In this document: positions 34,551 to 44,455 of the stretch, in pieces | Position numbering within the stretch: position 1 is the first letter of the stretch | Layout of the letters: every line of letters starts with the position of its first letter | Assembly: GCA_031835245.1 (NCBI GenBank) | Contig: JAVKOQ010000166.1 | Location: forward strand, 53,501 to 117,500 | Source: Balamuthia mandrillaris | Taxonomy: Eukaryota; Discosea; Longamoebia; Balamuthiidae | Direction: 5' to 3' | Length of the DNA stretch: 64,000 nucleotides | The notes under the pieces: generated by a model | Seen by the model: only the letters and a program-made list of their open reading frames with translations | Database searches by the model: none | Told to the model about the DNA's origin: nothing | Made by a program: the position numbers and the translations under genes

Positions 34551-34742
34551 GGTCGTGGCGTGTGGGGTGTTTTTTTTTGACTCCTTCTTTCTCTCCTTCT
34601 CTCTTTGCGCCTTTCTCTTCTTTTTCTTTCTTTTCTACTTGGAATTAAGGGGTCGGGTCGTCATGAGAATATAGAAAGTGGATCCTGATGAGATCTGTCG
34701 TGTCGTCCTTGAAAAAAAAAAAGAAGAAGAAGGGAAGACAAA
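34551..34742. other. Divergent promoter between WDR3 and the orphan exon
   Basis: Short T-rich then A-rich spacer between two divergent starts. No motif I can name. Confidence 0.4.
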
Positions 34743-35190
34743 ATGAGCACTGCGGCGGCCGTACAGAGCACATCAACTGAGGAGGAAGCACAGTGTGTTC
34801 AGCTTATTTTTAAGGCTTCTGCGGTTCCTTTCATATGTGGTCCGTATGTAGTATTGGAGCGGCAAACAATAGTGCAAATAGTGCAAGACACCGTCGGCCC
34901 AGCGCTCAAAAAGCGAGTAACAAGGAAACCACGGGATTTACCTCTCCGATTCTCAGTTGAGCTCAGCAGTGCCCTCCATCAACTGTTTTTCGGTGAGTTT
35001 GAGACCACCCTTTCTTCCTTGCAACAGATCGAGGAGATCTTTGGAGAGAATAGCTGCATCACCTATGAGCGTGGTTCTTATGCGAAGCTGCAGCCCCCTT
35101 TACATATCAAACGTCTGAAGAACAAAACAAAGTTCACCATATTTTATGCAGTGTACAATCGATCACATGTTCTCCAATGGCCCGAAGCAG
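34743..35190 (+). CDS. Unrecognised N-terminal exon, about 149 codons, 3' part not found
   Basis: ATG at 34743 opens a frame with normal-looking composition (SVELSSALHQLFFGEFETTL, LHIKRLKNKTKFTIFYAVYN) that ends at a plausible donor GCAG|GTACAA. A long CT-rich tract follows, and then a minus-strand transposase-like ORF. No downstream exon is recognisable on this strand. It may be the 5' part of a gene broken by insertion, or part of the mobile unit itself. I know no homologue. Confidence 0.4.
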
Positions 35191-35194
35191 GTAC

Positions 35195-35700
35195 AAAATC
35201 CTTTCTTCTATCCTTTCTCCTCTCTCCTCTTATTCCTCTCTCTTCCTCTCTTTTCTTTTCGCTCCTCTTTCTCCTTGCTCTCTTCTGTCTCTTCTCTCTT
35301 CCTTTTCTCTCCTCTCTCTCCTATCTTCTTCTTTTCCTCTCTTCCTCTCTTCTTCTTCTTTCTCTTCTCTCTCCTTTCTCGTTTCTGCTTCTCTTCTATT
35401 CTCTCTTCTCTCCTGTCTTCTTCTTCCTCTCTTTTTCTCTTCCTCTCTTCCTCTCTTCCTCTTCCTTTCTCCTGTTTTCCTTTCTCCTGTTTTCCTCTCT
35501 CTTTTCTTCTCTCTTTTCTCTTGTGTTGGTCTTTGGTACTGATCTTTATTTTTCCTTTTCTTTACATCTCTTCTTCCTTTTCTTTCTCCTTCTCCACTTC
35601 TTCTTCTTTTTCTTCTTCTTCTTCTTCTTTCTCTTCTTCTTCTTCTTCTTCTTTTTCTTTTTCTTCTTCTTTTTCTTCTTCTTCTTCTTCTTCTTCTTGA
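35195..35700. repeat. CT/CTT-rich pyrimidine tract
   Basis: Five hundred bp of TCTCTT/CTTCTT sequence on the plus strand. Its last 110 bp, read on the minus strand, give the poly-Glu/Lys tail of the neighbouring transposase-like ORF. Other frames across it are artefacts. Confidence 0.95.
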
Positions 35701-37361
35701 AGCTGAGCTGAGCCAACATACTGCTGCATCTCTGGATGTAAACAAATATTCCGTGATGCCCAGTTGACATTGGGCTTCTGTGTTCGTTGCCTTTTCCGTT
35801 GAGGCTCAGGCAATGTCTTGTCGAAGAGGTACTTTTCTTGGCGGAAGGCAAAGGCTAGTTGTTGATAACATACCTTCCTCTCTCCTTTTCTCCCTCCATA
35901 TCCACTAGTTGGTGCTTTCTTGTTTCTGGAGTGGCGACTCTCGTCTGCATAGTTGGCGAACTTTTCCACCGATCCGTACTTGTGCAAATAAAATCCAACG
36001 TGGTAAACAAAAACGTGTATGTATGGCGTTACCTCCTCTTCTCCATATCGCTTGCTAAACATGAAACCAAACTCACGCGCCATCTTTAGCCATTCCTCCT
36101 CTGTTATTATGACTTGTGGCTGGGCAGCAAGGGTATAAAGTTTCGCAAACAGTTCCCATATTTCTTCCGTTTGTTGTGTCCTTGTCCCATCTCCCACTGA
36201 CCTTCTTAGTGCTGCCATAAACAAAGCTCGTTGCTCGAGAATACGCAAATAGTCTGAACGGCCAAATCTTGCTTTCTTTACCCGTTGCTCCAAGGTTTTG
36301 ACCTTCTTCTTCTTCTTGGTTTCTTTCGGTAACTTCATCTTCAACGTCTCAAAGCATTTCTCGAAGCCTTCAGCAAGGGGTGAATCGTTAGGTGCTTGCT
36401 CCATTAGCAGTTCCAACAGCTTGCGCATGACTCCCATGAAGCAGTGTAGCATGCAGGGGATGATGTGGTCAAGAAGAATGTTGATCAAAGGTTTGTTTTG
36501 CACCCCAAAGTGTTTCTGGGCAAAACGATCTTTTCCACTCTTAGATTCACACTTCTCTGCTTGCTCACCATCTCTCCACATTTCTGCTTCGTTTCGCAAG
36601 GGCCAGCACTCGATGGCAAAGTTCGCGATTGAATGCTTGTCAACGCAGCACCAAGGACACTTCCACTTCGAGTTTGGATGATAGCAACTGTAGAGTCCAA
36701 GCAAATGTACCAACGCTGCCATGTCGCACACAAGCACAGGCTCGAGAGCATACTCGGTACCGTTGGCACAAATAGTTCCTCCGTTAGCAAGGTATTCTAT
36801 CCCTTTCACTGCATTCTGTAGTTCCAGCTGTAGTGCTTCTCTGTCTTCCTCACCGAGGAAAATGAGATACTGGTGTGCGTTGTTTACAGACTTGGCTTTT
36901 GCTAACTCGAGGCCATCAAAAAGGAAGTTGAAGGTGCCGATCTCTTGCTTTTTCCGTTTGCCCTGGGTCATGGTGGCTCCATCAAAGGCAAACTTCACCA
37001 AGTGCTTTTGTCCTGGTTTGTTTTCTGGAGGAGGATTGTGTGCTAACACCCAGCTCATGTATTGCAAAAGGGGCAATTCGTAGCCATTCCCTCCGAGGGT
37101 TACTCTTGGTTCCATGGATTCCATAAGTGCTGCTTTTTGCTTGTTGAGGTGATGAATGGAGGTGGAGTCATCGAGGTTGAAAACAGACATGGTGTATCTC
37201 CAGTTCTTGTCTGTTATACCAACTGTTTCTTTGTAGGCAAGTAACACTGAAAGTGCAGGTTGGTGGCGTGGCTGTTGAAGCTCTTGAAATTCGCTAATAT
37301 GCTCTTTCAGATAGTGGATCGTAGCTGGATCGCTTTTTACAAGCTCTCCAAGGGCCATCAC
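35562..37361 (-). CDS. Transposase-like protein, 599 aa, intact single exon
   Basis: An intronless frame of ordinary composition. Notable blocks are KFAFDGATMTQGKRKKQEIG, HQYLIFLGEEDREALQLEL, VLVCDMAALVHLLGLYSCYH, KWKCPWCCVDKH and NKPLINILLDHIIPCMLHCF. The spaced Asp residues, the Cys-rich CPWC centre and the LDHIIPCMLH block recall an uncharacterised multi-copy family I associate with cnidarian and fungal genomes, probably transposon-encoded. That link is from memory and not checked. The last 45 residues are Glu/Lys repeats encoded by a microsatellite. The ORF is divergent from a Cys/His-rich ORF, with a 15-bp inverted repeat between them. A domesticated host gene is possible. Confidence 0.6.
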   Translation of the reverse strand: MMALGELVKSDPATIHYLKEHISEFQELQQPRHQPALSVLLAYKETVGITDKNWRYTMSVFNLDDSTSIHHLNKQKAALMESMEPRVTLGGNGYELPLLQYMSWVLAHNPPPENKPGQKHLVKFAFDGATMTQGKRKKQEIGTFNFLFDGLELAKAKSVNNAHQYLIFLGEEDREALQLELQNAVKGIEYLANGGTICANGTEYALEPVLVCDMAALVHLLGLYSCYHPNSKWKCPWCCVDKHSIANFAIECWPLRNEAEMWRDGEQAEKCESKSGKDRFAQKHFGVQNKPLINILLDHIIPCMLHCFMGVMRKLLELLMEQAPNDSPLAEGFEKCFETLKMKLPKETKKKKKVKTLEQRVKKARFGRSDYLRILEQRALFMAALRRSVGDGTRTQQTEEIWELFAKLYTLAAQPQVIITEEEWLKMAREFGFMFSKRYGEEEVTPYIHVFVYHVGFYLHKYGSVEKFANYADESRHSRNKKAPTSGYGGRKGERKVCYQQLAFAFRQEKYLFDKTLPEPQRKRQRTQKPNVNWASRNICLHPEMQQYVGSAQLQEEEEEEEEKEEEKEKEEEEEEEKEEEEEEKEEEVEKEKEKEEEM

Positions 37362-37375
37362 TTGGACGGATCCAC

Positions 37376-37454
37376 TTTCTAACGACGTGAATCTAGATCA
37401 ACAAAAAAGGAAAAAGTGCGAGTGGTTCACTAGCACCTCTCACGTCGTTAGAAA
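37376..37454. repeat. 15-bp perfect inverted repeat between divergent ORFs
   Basis: TTTCTAACGACGTGA at 37376-37390 is the exact reverse complement of 37440-37454. The 49-bp spacer lies just upstream of the transposase-like start. It could be a shared operator-like element, a transposase-binding site or the end of a mobile unit. Confidence 0.75.
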
Positions 37455-37626
37455 CTAGAGCCAAATTTTTCCCCGAAAATATTTACAAAACAAAAAAACC
37501 AAAAAAGAAAAAAAAAAGGAGCGAAGTGGAGAAGCAGGGCAAGAAAAAAAGTGGGAGTGCGAGCACCAACGCTGCCATCACACCGGAAAAGATGGCCAAC
37601 GAGTCCTCTATGCCTCTGCAAAAGCC

Positions 37627-38142
37627 ATGTGGAAACATGAAAGAATGCAGCGCTATCATGGTTGCGATGCTGGTTGTCCCTCTTGCTTGCGTTGGGAGGG
37701 CAAAACAAAGGGCAAAGCACAACCAACAGAAGCATTCTTTCAGTGCCGACATACCAATGGATGTATCCGTCTGTTCAAGGTTGCTTGCACCCGCTCAACC
37801 CATGAGCTTCATGATGACCACGTTAATTGCTCTGAGGACTGCCAACGGTGCGAAGATTCGAGACACACAACAGCCTTCCTGCAAATGGAGCGAGAAAAAG
37901 AAGAAGAAAAGAGACAAGAAAACGTCATGTATCAACGCAAAAAAGAGCTGGAGGAAATGAAGGAACGGGGGGGCACCACTGCCCAACAACGCCCCACAGA
38001 CCGAGAGTGGGAGGCGTATAAGGGGGGGGGGAAGGGAGGCGGGGGGGCACCACTGCCCAACAACCATGCAAAGGTTGGTGACCATGGTTGTTGTTCCTCC
38101 GCTGTGCCCCCCTCCCCAGCAGCAGCAGCAGCAAACGAATGA
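37627..38142 (+). CDS. Cys/His-rich ORF divergent from the transposase-like gene
   Basis: The open frame is Cys/His-rich in its first half (HGCDAGCPSCLRWEGK, FFQCRHTNGCIRLFKVACTR, NCSEDCQRCED), suggesting zinc binding. A charged helix and a Gly/Pro/Ala tail follow. The frame stays open upstream of the ATG through further Cys/His residues, so the true start or an upstream exon is uncertain. The tail lies over a duplicated GGCACCACTGCCCAACAAC stretch. The head-to-head arrangement suggests a companion protein of the transposase-like ORF. Confidence 0.45.
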   Translation: MWKHERMQRYHGCDAGCPSCLRWEGKTKGKAQPTEAFFQCRHTNGCIRLFKVACTRSTHELHDDHVNCSEDCQRCEDSRHTTAFLQMEREKEEEKRQENVMYQRKKELEEMKERGGTTAQQRPTDREWEAYKGGGKGGGGAPLPNNHAKVGDHGCCSSAVPPSPAAAAANE

Positions 38143-38239
38143 ATGGGATGACCAAATAAAGGAGAGAGAGCGATTTTTTGTGTTATGAGCCGCTTGCTCT
38201 TCTTCTTGTCAACTTGTTTTCACAAAAGGATGGGTTGGG

Positions 38240-38640
38240 GCTCATCCGATGCAACAGCAGGGAAGGGAGATGACGCCGAGAGCCGCCCCTCCTCGTCGCC
38301 AAATGGGTCTTTTCAGTACAAGGTCTCTTCTTCCTCTCCGAAGCATTGCTCGACTTATTCTCAATCTTGAATAGACTTCTTCTTTCTGCCAGTCTTGTGT
38401 CAACACAGCCACCAACTGCCGTCGTAAAGGATTGTTTTGGTTCATTGACTTACAAAGCTCAATCAACCGGTTGATGAGCTGAAGTAGTGGTTCTCTTTCT
38501 TTTTCTTCCTTTCCTTCTCTCTCACGTTGCTTTTCCAGTTGCTGGCTGAGCTCCTCAATTGTTTGCTAAAGGAAAAATACAATTATTCAACAACAAGAAT
38601 CACCAAAGGCATAGAATAATTGTATTTTTTCTTTTCTGTA
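38240..38640 (-). mobile_element. Repeat copy: coiled-coil coding segment with foldback insert
   Basis: The minus-strand segment encodes a Gln/Glu/Arg coiled coil (EELSQQLEKQRERE, LIELCKSMNQNNPLRRQLVA). It is repeated almost unchanged, in the opposite orientation, at about 45.93-46.2 kb. At 38571-38638 it is joined to a short foldback whose arms are AAATACAATTATTC and its complement. The family is unknown. Confidence 0.6.
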
Positions 38641-38683
38641 GCTTTCCTTCCAACTCTCTACAGTGCCGTTGCAGGTCCTCCAG

Positions 38684-38726
38684 CGAGGGCGAGGGCGAGG
38701 GCGAGGGCGAGGGCGAGGGCGAGGGG
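38684..38726. repeat. (GGGCGA)n hexamer repeat
   Basis: Seven GGGCGA-type units. On the minus strand they would read as alternating Ser-Pro. The tract is just past the glycosyltransferase stop codon. Confidence 0.9.
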
Positions 38727-38795
38727 AAGCATAAACTTGCAGAAGAAGCTGCTTGGCGACGCCGTTTTGATGCGACTTGTTGTGCTCGCCTTCTT

Positions 38796-40571
38796 TCAAG
38801 TTTCTCTTGAGCTTCTTCTTGTCGCTGCTGTTCCTCTTGTTCCTTCTCCTCCCTTTGTCGTTTCTTTTGAGCCGTCTGTCGTTTCAAGCAGCGACAGAAG
38901 GCGAGCAAGCGAAGGGGTGCGCGTCTCCTCGTTGTCAAAGATGCCCTGTTTCACACGGATGTGAAGTATGTGCGCCACCTCTCTTGGCAAGCTCTTTGGA
39001 AACTTTTCCGTCTCGCCATTTTCGTTGGTGTGAAGATGAGGCTCCAGCGAACCCCTCACTCGGAACAAGCTTTTGCCCAACTTGTGCGCACGCCAGTCCC
39101 CAAGCCGTGGCAGAATGCCTTCCCACCTTGCAGCCCTTGCAAGGAAAGCACCCAACAAAGGCTCCTCCTCTGACGCTGGTTTCTCTCTTGAAAATCTCAA
39201 ACGGGCCATGTGAGCCACGTTCTTTGGTTTTTCCAGCTTTTCCAGATGTTCAGCGATGAACTGCTTCACGTCCACACGATGGCGAGGTTGGCCCTCCTCC
39301 AGTTCTTTCGAGGAATAGAGTTGCACAAACTCATCCGTGTCCAAGGAGAAAACGTATTGACATTCCCCTTGCCACCGCAGGAATGCATCCCAGTTCATGG
39401 CCTGGAGCAAATGCTCGTGTGTCTCATGCGTTCCTGGTACTTGGGTCTCCACGAACACCACCCGATGCACCAGTGCTGGGTGGTGCGTGGCCAACCTCGC
39501 CCGCAGGGTCTCGGCTGAGGGCAGCCGTTCGTTTGGCTGGGCGAAGAGGTTGATGAACACTCGATCCACTCCCACCACATCCACCATCCATTGCAGCCAC
39601 AGCTCGTCATCGCCAGTCCAGGTGTATTTCTTCACCACGAACGTGCACACACTGACATTAGCCTCCTCTCCAGTTGCTCTCTCAATTGGCCAGAACGGTG
39701 GTTCGTTGGAACGAGGGTGAGCTGGTGGAACCCGCCAAGGAGCAGCAGCAAACGCGTGCGCCTGGTCAAGTCTCGATGGGGCCTGCGGCAAAGCGTTCCA
39801 GAGCTTCGGAAAGTGCAGAACTTCATCCACAGGAAACAAAACCACGTCATCGGTGGCATGAATGGCGAAATGTCCCGCTTTGCACTTCTTGTTTCTTCCG
39901 GTTGATGCCAGCGAAGATGGTGGTGAAGAGGGTGAAGAATCGAGATGGTGACAGAAGGCATCCTCAAGGGCTTTGGGAGGGATGTTAAAGGCGCAGCGGA
40001 TGACAAAGTCCATCCACACTGCCCCATACTTGTGGCGAAACTCTCTTCCCCACGGTTGTTGGGCGATGCAGTTGATGGCCGGCCTCTTTATCAATACGAA
40101 GGCGTCTGATGCCGCAAAGGCATCGTTGTGATAGGTCCAAAGCTCGACTGTTGAAAAGACTTCAAAAGTTGGCGTGAAGGTGAGGTTATCATGGATAGCC
40201 GCATGAAACTGAAAAATTCGTTTGTGTGGTTTTTTGGTGTGAGGAAAAATACGACTATAGGCTCCACGGGTGAGTTGTCGAGGTGGAGGGAATGAGCGAT
40301 GGTCTTCTGCAGCAGTGACCACACGAAAGAGTCCGTTTGAGGAGAGACGGGCATCATTCCATTGGATGTGAAAGAGAGGACCGGTCCACAAAGAAGGAAA
40401 TCCCTCCTGCTCTTGTGTGGACGAAAGGCCAGCTGCAGGGCGGAGGAGCTTCGTTTCTGTTGAGGCAGGAGGATGAGCGGAGGAGTCACGAAGATATAGA
40501 TGGAGGGTCAAAGAGGTAAGGCCAAGAATGCAAAAACATAGTGTTGCATATTGTGCCAGGCTTCTGGTCAT
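38796..40571 (-). CDS. Type II membrane glycosyltransferase, 591 aa, intronless
   Basis: The N-terminus has a short cytosolic head and one membrane anchor at about residues 9-28 (YATLCFCILGLTSLTLHLYL), as in Golgi glycosyltransferases. The catalytic half holds VVKKYTWTGDDELWLQWMVD, VDRVFINLFAQPNE and the DxD motif DTDEF near residue 411. The layout fits the GT92/Glyco_tranf_2_4 kind of family, which transfer sugars in the Golgi lumen; the exact donor and acceptor cannot be read from sequence. A basic, Ser/Thr-rich C-terminus overlaps the start of the neighbouring repeat region. It is the last clear host gene before the mobile block. Confidence 0.8.
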   Translation of the reverse strand: MTRSLAQYATLCFCILGLTSLTLHLYLRDSSAHPPASTETKLLRPAAGLSSTQEQEGFPSLWTGPLFHIQWNDARLSSNGLFRVVTAAEDHRSFPPPRQLTRGAYSRIFPHTKKPHKRIFQFHAAIHDNLTFTPTFEVFSTVELWTYHNDAFAASDAFVLIKRPAINCIAQQPWGREFRHKYGAVWMDFVIRCAFNIPPKALEDAFCHHLDSSPSSPPSSLASTGRNKKCKAGHFAIHATDDVVLFPVDEVLHFPKLWNALPQAPSRLDQAHAFAAAPWRVPPAHPRSNEPPFWPIERATGEEANVSVCTFVVKKYTWTGDDELWLQWMVDVVGVDRVFINLFAQPNERLPSAETLRARLATHHPALVHRVVFVETQVPGTHETHEHLLQAMNWDAFLRWQGECQYVFSLDTDEFVQLYSSKELEEGQPRHRVDVKQFIAEHLEKLEKPKNVAHMARLRFSREKPASEEEPLLGAFLARAARWEGILPRLGDWRAHKLGKSLFRVRGSLEPHLHTNENGETEKFPKSLPREVAHILHIRVKQGIFDNEETRTPSLARLLSLLETTDGSKETTKGGEGTRGTAATRRSSRET

Positions 40572-41512
40572 CTTATGTTTCTTTTCTTTTGTTTCTTCCA
40601 GGGAAAGAACAGAGGTGGTGAGCAGCGTTTCGCGTGGGTCGGAATGTTATGTATGGCAAGCATCTTTGGTATGCACCACCAGAAATCGCGGACGGGTAAA
40701 CCCGTCCATTGAGCACTTCTTGTCTTATCCAAGGTCAATTTTATTGAGCTGTGTACCACTCGTAGTAGAACACACACGGCCCTTTAGTGCTCCTCCAAGC
40801 AAGCTCCTCTTTGTTGCGCTTTCTCCTTGCAACTTATTTATTTGAACCAACAACTACAGCGAAAACACAATGACCAACGAGTTGCCCAAACCCAGACCAC
40901 CGAGGTGGAACAGAAGGAAGGAGAGAAGATCAAGATCGAGGAGGGTGATGATGAAGAAATGCCGAAAGTGCTGGGTATTAAAGAAGATAGGTGCACAAGA
41001 AAGGTAGCACAAAAAAAAAGAGGGATGAGAGGGGAGGAGGGGGGGAGGGAAGACAGCAGGGAGCCTCTTCTCTGGTGCTGGAGTTCTGTGATCAACCAAT
41101 AAACACATTGCATTTTTTTGTATCAGCCAATAATAAAGACTCCAGCATTGGTGCCTAAATCCTTTAGGTCCTTATGTTAAACAAAAGTTTCAATTACAAA
41201 AATTAGTTTTAGAATTTTAATAATAAATATGATGTAAGGAGGTCATGTGTTTTCTTTCCCTTGCTAAAAGTGCTTTTCCCTTTATCCTTTCTGGCCAGAC
41301 TTGCTATGTAGTAGTTTTACTAGTGAAGAACAGGTTTCAACTCTCTTTTCCTCTCCCTCACTCCTGCTCTTCTTCTCTCTGAGACTCTTTCTCTCTATGT
41401 AGCCATCTTCTTATCCACTTTTTTGAAACTGTGAAATAGTCTGGCTTATGCCATTAGAAGCAGAAACAGTTAAAACTTTATTGTGCACAAGAAATATTGT
41501 TATAATATAATA
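40572..41512. other. Intergenic DNA grading into AT-rich sequence
   Basis: About 0.9 kb downstream of the glycosyltransferase start. It contains a weak charged open frame at 40827-41102, which I do not accept as a gene, and then AT-rich DNA. No recognisable element. Confidence 0.3.
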
Positions 41513-41887
41513 AACACGTTCTAAACTAAAAAGGGTGCCCCTTTTTGAAAAATTATTATTGTCCAATGAAAATATTCCAAAAAAATAATTTCTAATTATT
41601 TTTTGAACCTATACTTAAATATTTTTTGAAATAATGCAAATAAAAATTATTTTTTAAGTAATAAACATGGATTTTTTGTGGAAACAAAAATATATTTCAA
41701 GATAAAAACTAACAAGTTTAATAATTTAAGGAAATAATTCTATTTGGTGTTGAATAACTCTTTGAGAAGCAGTGGAAATTTGAGAAGTGGATGTAAGGTG
41801 AACAGGTCCCCAAATAAAGGTATTTTATGAAATTTTGTCTTGAATGGTTGGTTGAAGAATATAACAATTGCCTTTCTTTCTTTCATA

Positions 41888-43105
41888 CTAAGTCACATAT
41901 GCAAACTTAGCTGTTAAACGATCCACTCTAGCTAACCAAAACATATCTCCAGAACTTGTATCTGTAAATACAGCCACAATTTGACCTACAGATGGTATAA
42001 ATAGTAAATATGATACTGACCCAGATATTTGCACAACAGGTATTGAAGCAGAAGATGATGATGATGATGAAGAAGAAGAAGATAATGATGCTGAAGATGA
42101 AATGATAAGAGAATGAAAAAGAAGGTTTGAAAAAGGATTGAGAGTGATAATGTTAGGTTGGTGAGCCAATGAATCCAATAACCGACACATTTGCAATTGA
42201 GCAGTAGGGAGTAAGTAAGGCAAAGCAGCTCTTGTGTTCCCCAAAATATCATTGTCAATACTTCGGTGAAGAACAAGAGGAGGAATGGAGATGGAGTGAT
42301 CAGGAAAGCCTTCCATCAAATCCAAAGGCTCACTGAGTGGTGAATCCAAGTTGAGTTGATAGCGAATGAGGAGAGAGGATGGCTGTTGTGGATCTTTGTC
42401 AAACATAAAAAATAAAGGTTGAGAATGGCCCACAATATTTCGCATAAAAGGTTGAAGCCAAGATTTGAAACCCAAATTAATTTTGTTGGTTGAAGATCTG
42501 GCAGGAACTCTGTGGTTACGTAGGTGTTATGCACAAAGGTGGAAAAATCTTGTAAGCTATCGATATTGTGTTTTAGAAGTGCTTTACACATTGTTTAAAA
42601 CATCTGGTCAATGTCTTCATGTGTGTGGCCAGGAGGAAGGTAAGAAAGCTTAATATGCTTAAATAGATCCATATGTAATAGCCATCCACAAAAAGCAAAA
42701 AGGAATCTGTTTTTGTTTTCTTGATAGCAATTATCTGCTTGAAGATAAAGGGTAGAAGGACAGTACAGCAGTTGAGGAAGTAAGGTGGTAAGATAATGAA
42801 AAAGATGGGATATAATCATGTTGGCATCATCGGAAAATGTGTCAAAGTGGTGCTGTAAATATCATTTGCATATTGAATGGTTGATGATTCCAAAACACTT
42901 CAGTCCAAGTCACTTTCGGTTGTTCCAAGCCTTGGGGGGTATATGAAGATGAGGAAGTGGGATGGCCTCTGTGTAATCAAGAATTAGGGACATAATTGAT
43001 GCTGGGGAGGCTTTGGCTTCTGCATGACAAGTGTAGTAGTCTTCTTTGTGATGTCGAACAAATTGTAAATGTTGAGTCCATTGCAGGGATAGGAAAAGTG
43101 GTATA
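41888..43105 (-). mobile_element. DUF7869-like transposon-associated gene, degenerate
   Basis: The diagnostic blocks lie on the minus strand: ADNCYQENKNRFLFAFCGWL near 42.74 kb and LPPGHTHEDIDQMF near 42.6 kb, followed by a region that continues in shifted frames (LQDFSTFVHNTY, ISIPPLVLHRS). Upstream sequence to about 43.1 kb also looks related. The DNxxxNKN plus GHTHxDID pair marks a widespread family found in transposon-like multi-copy genes. The reading frame is broken at least twice, so it is a remnant. Confidence 0.65.
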
Positions 43106-43190
43106 GGAAATTATGGGGGGCTGTAAATTTTTTTTTGCAGAAAAAAATTTAGTTGCAATTTTTTTTTACATTGTACATACACACACTACC

Positions 43191-43613
43191 ATGCTTCCGA
43201 AGCACTTTTGCTTTTTCATCAACAACATGGCCAAGTCTGCACATCTTACCGTTCCTGAGTTAAAAGAAAAGCTTTCAAAACAAGGCATTTCTTTTGACAA
43301 GAGAGCTAAAAAGGCAGATCTGCAAGCACTTTATGAAAATGCAACCAACAAGGGGAAAGAAAAAGAGGATGCTCCCAAGGATTGCAAGTGGACGTTGCAT
43401 CAAGACTCTGCTGAAGAAGTTCAACCATACTATGAGAATGACAGTGTGCATAATGAGCTTGCACAACTTCAATGGTCAGCATTGACTGAAAGATTTGTGA
43501 AAAGAACTGAGATGGTGGAGCTGCAAACTATCACAATGAAAGGTTTGTCAATTTTTATGTTCACTCCCTGTTTTATCATTTTGTATGCATGCATGCACAC
43601 TTCCTCCTTTTGA
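43191..43613 (+). CDS. SAP-domain ORF inside the mobile block
   Basis: A short protein with an N-terminal SAP-type DNA-binding helix pair (LTVPELKEKLSKQGIS, KKADLQALYENA), then an acidic region. A donor at 43542|43543 (AAAG|GTTTGT) may end the exon before a minisatellite. A second open segment at about 43972-44308 could be a later exon but does not join in any way I can confirm. It is probably element-encoded. Confidence 0.45.
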   Translation: MLPKHFCFFINNMAKSAHLTVPELKEKLSKQGISFDKRAKKADLQALYENATNKGKEKEDAPKDCKWTLHQDSAEEVQPYYENDSVHNELAQLQWSALTERFVKRTEMVELQTITMKGLSIFMFTPCFIILYACMHTSSF

Positions 43614-43905
43614 TTTGTGCATGTGTGCACACTTCCTCTTTTCTCCATTTGCACATGTGTGCGCACTTCCTCTTCTCGATTTGCACATGTGTGTGCACTT
43701 CCTTTTCTCTAGATTTGTGCATGCATGCGCACTTCCTCTTCTCTCGATTTGTGCATGCAGTACACTTCCTCTTCTCTCAATTTGCACATGTGTGTGCACT
43801 TCCTCTTTCCTCCATTTATGTATGCATACACATTTCCTCTTCTTGATTTGCACATGCGTGCGCACTTCCTCTTTTCGATTTGCGCATATGTGCACAACTT
43901 TTGCA
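43585..43905. repeat. Minisatellite with TGCACATGTGCA-type palindromic cores
   Basis: About eight units of 35-45 bp, each a TGCACATGTGTGCGCA-like alternating purine-pyrimidine core plus a CTTCCTCTTCTC stretch. It follows a possible splice donor in the SAP ORF. A related array, in the opposite orientation, lies at 55.8-56.3 kb. Confidence 0.9.
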
Positions 43906-44455
43906 GATTAATTAACTTATTTTGGTGCACAAAGGTTGGCATTGAAGTGTTTCCAAAAAGTCAAAACTGATTTTAGCCAATGCCTGTGATGCTGGTGGCA
44001 TCAACAATATGCTTTCAATGCTCTTGGCTGAGGTTCCAGAGGACATGCAATTGAATCCCCAAAATAAGGAATATCTTTGCTTGGGTAGCAATACCCGTTG
44101 CACCATATTAATTGAGCGCGAAAAAGGGCTAATGATGTGGTTAGCAAAAATCATTCCATTGAACCAGGATGGATTGTTACCTTCCTTACCAGTGTTGAAA
44201 AAGGTAAGACCAAGATTACAGCAGTATATGAAAATATCTTACTTATTAAAGCAGCAAGGGGAGCTAAAATGTCTACAACAAACACCTTTTTGGAAAAATA
44301 CAATATAACAACAATCTTACTTATTAATTAAAGCTTTATTACAGTTATATTGCTATTTTTACCAATTTTTACCAATCATTAAACACAATTTTTTCCAAGA
44401 AGACTTTCATTTTTAAAACGCCATTTCTCTTCTTCTCCTGTACAAATTTACAGCC

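Noticed and set aside
40827-41102. Charged open frame downstream of the glycosyltransferase promoter
   Set aside because: Short, low complexity at its end, no homologue recognised, no splice partners and no convincing start context.
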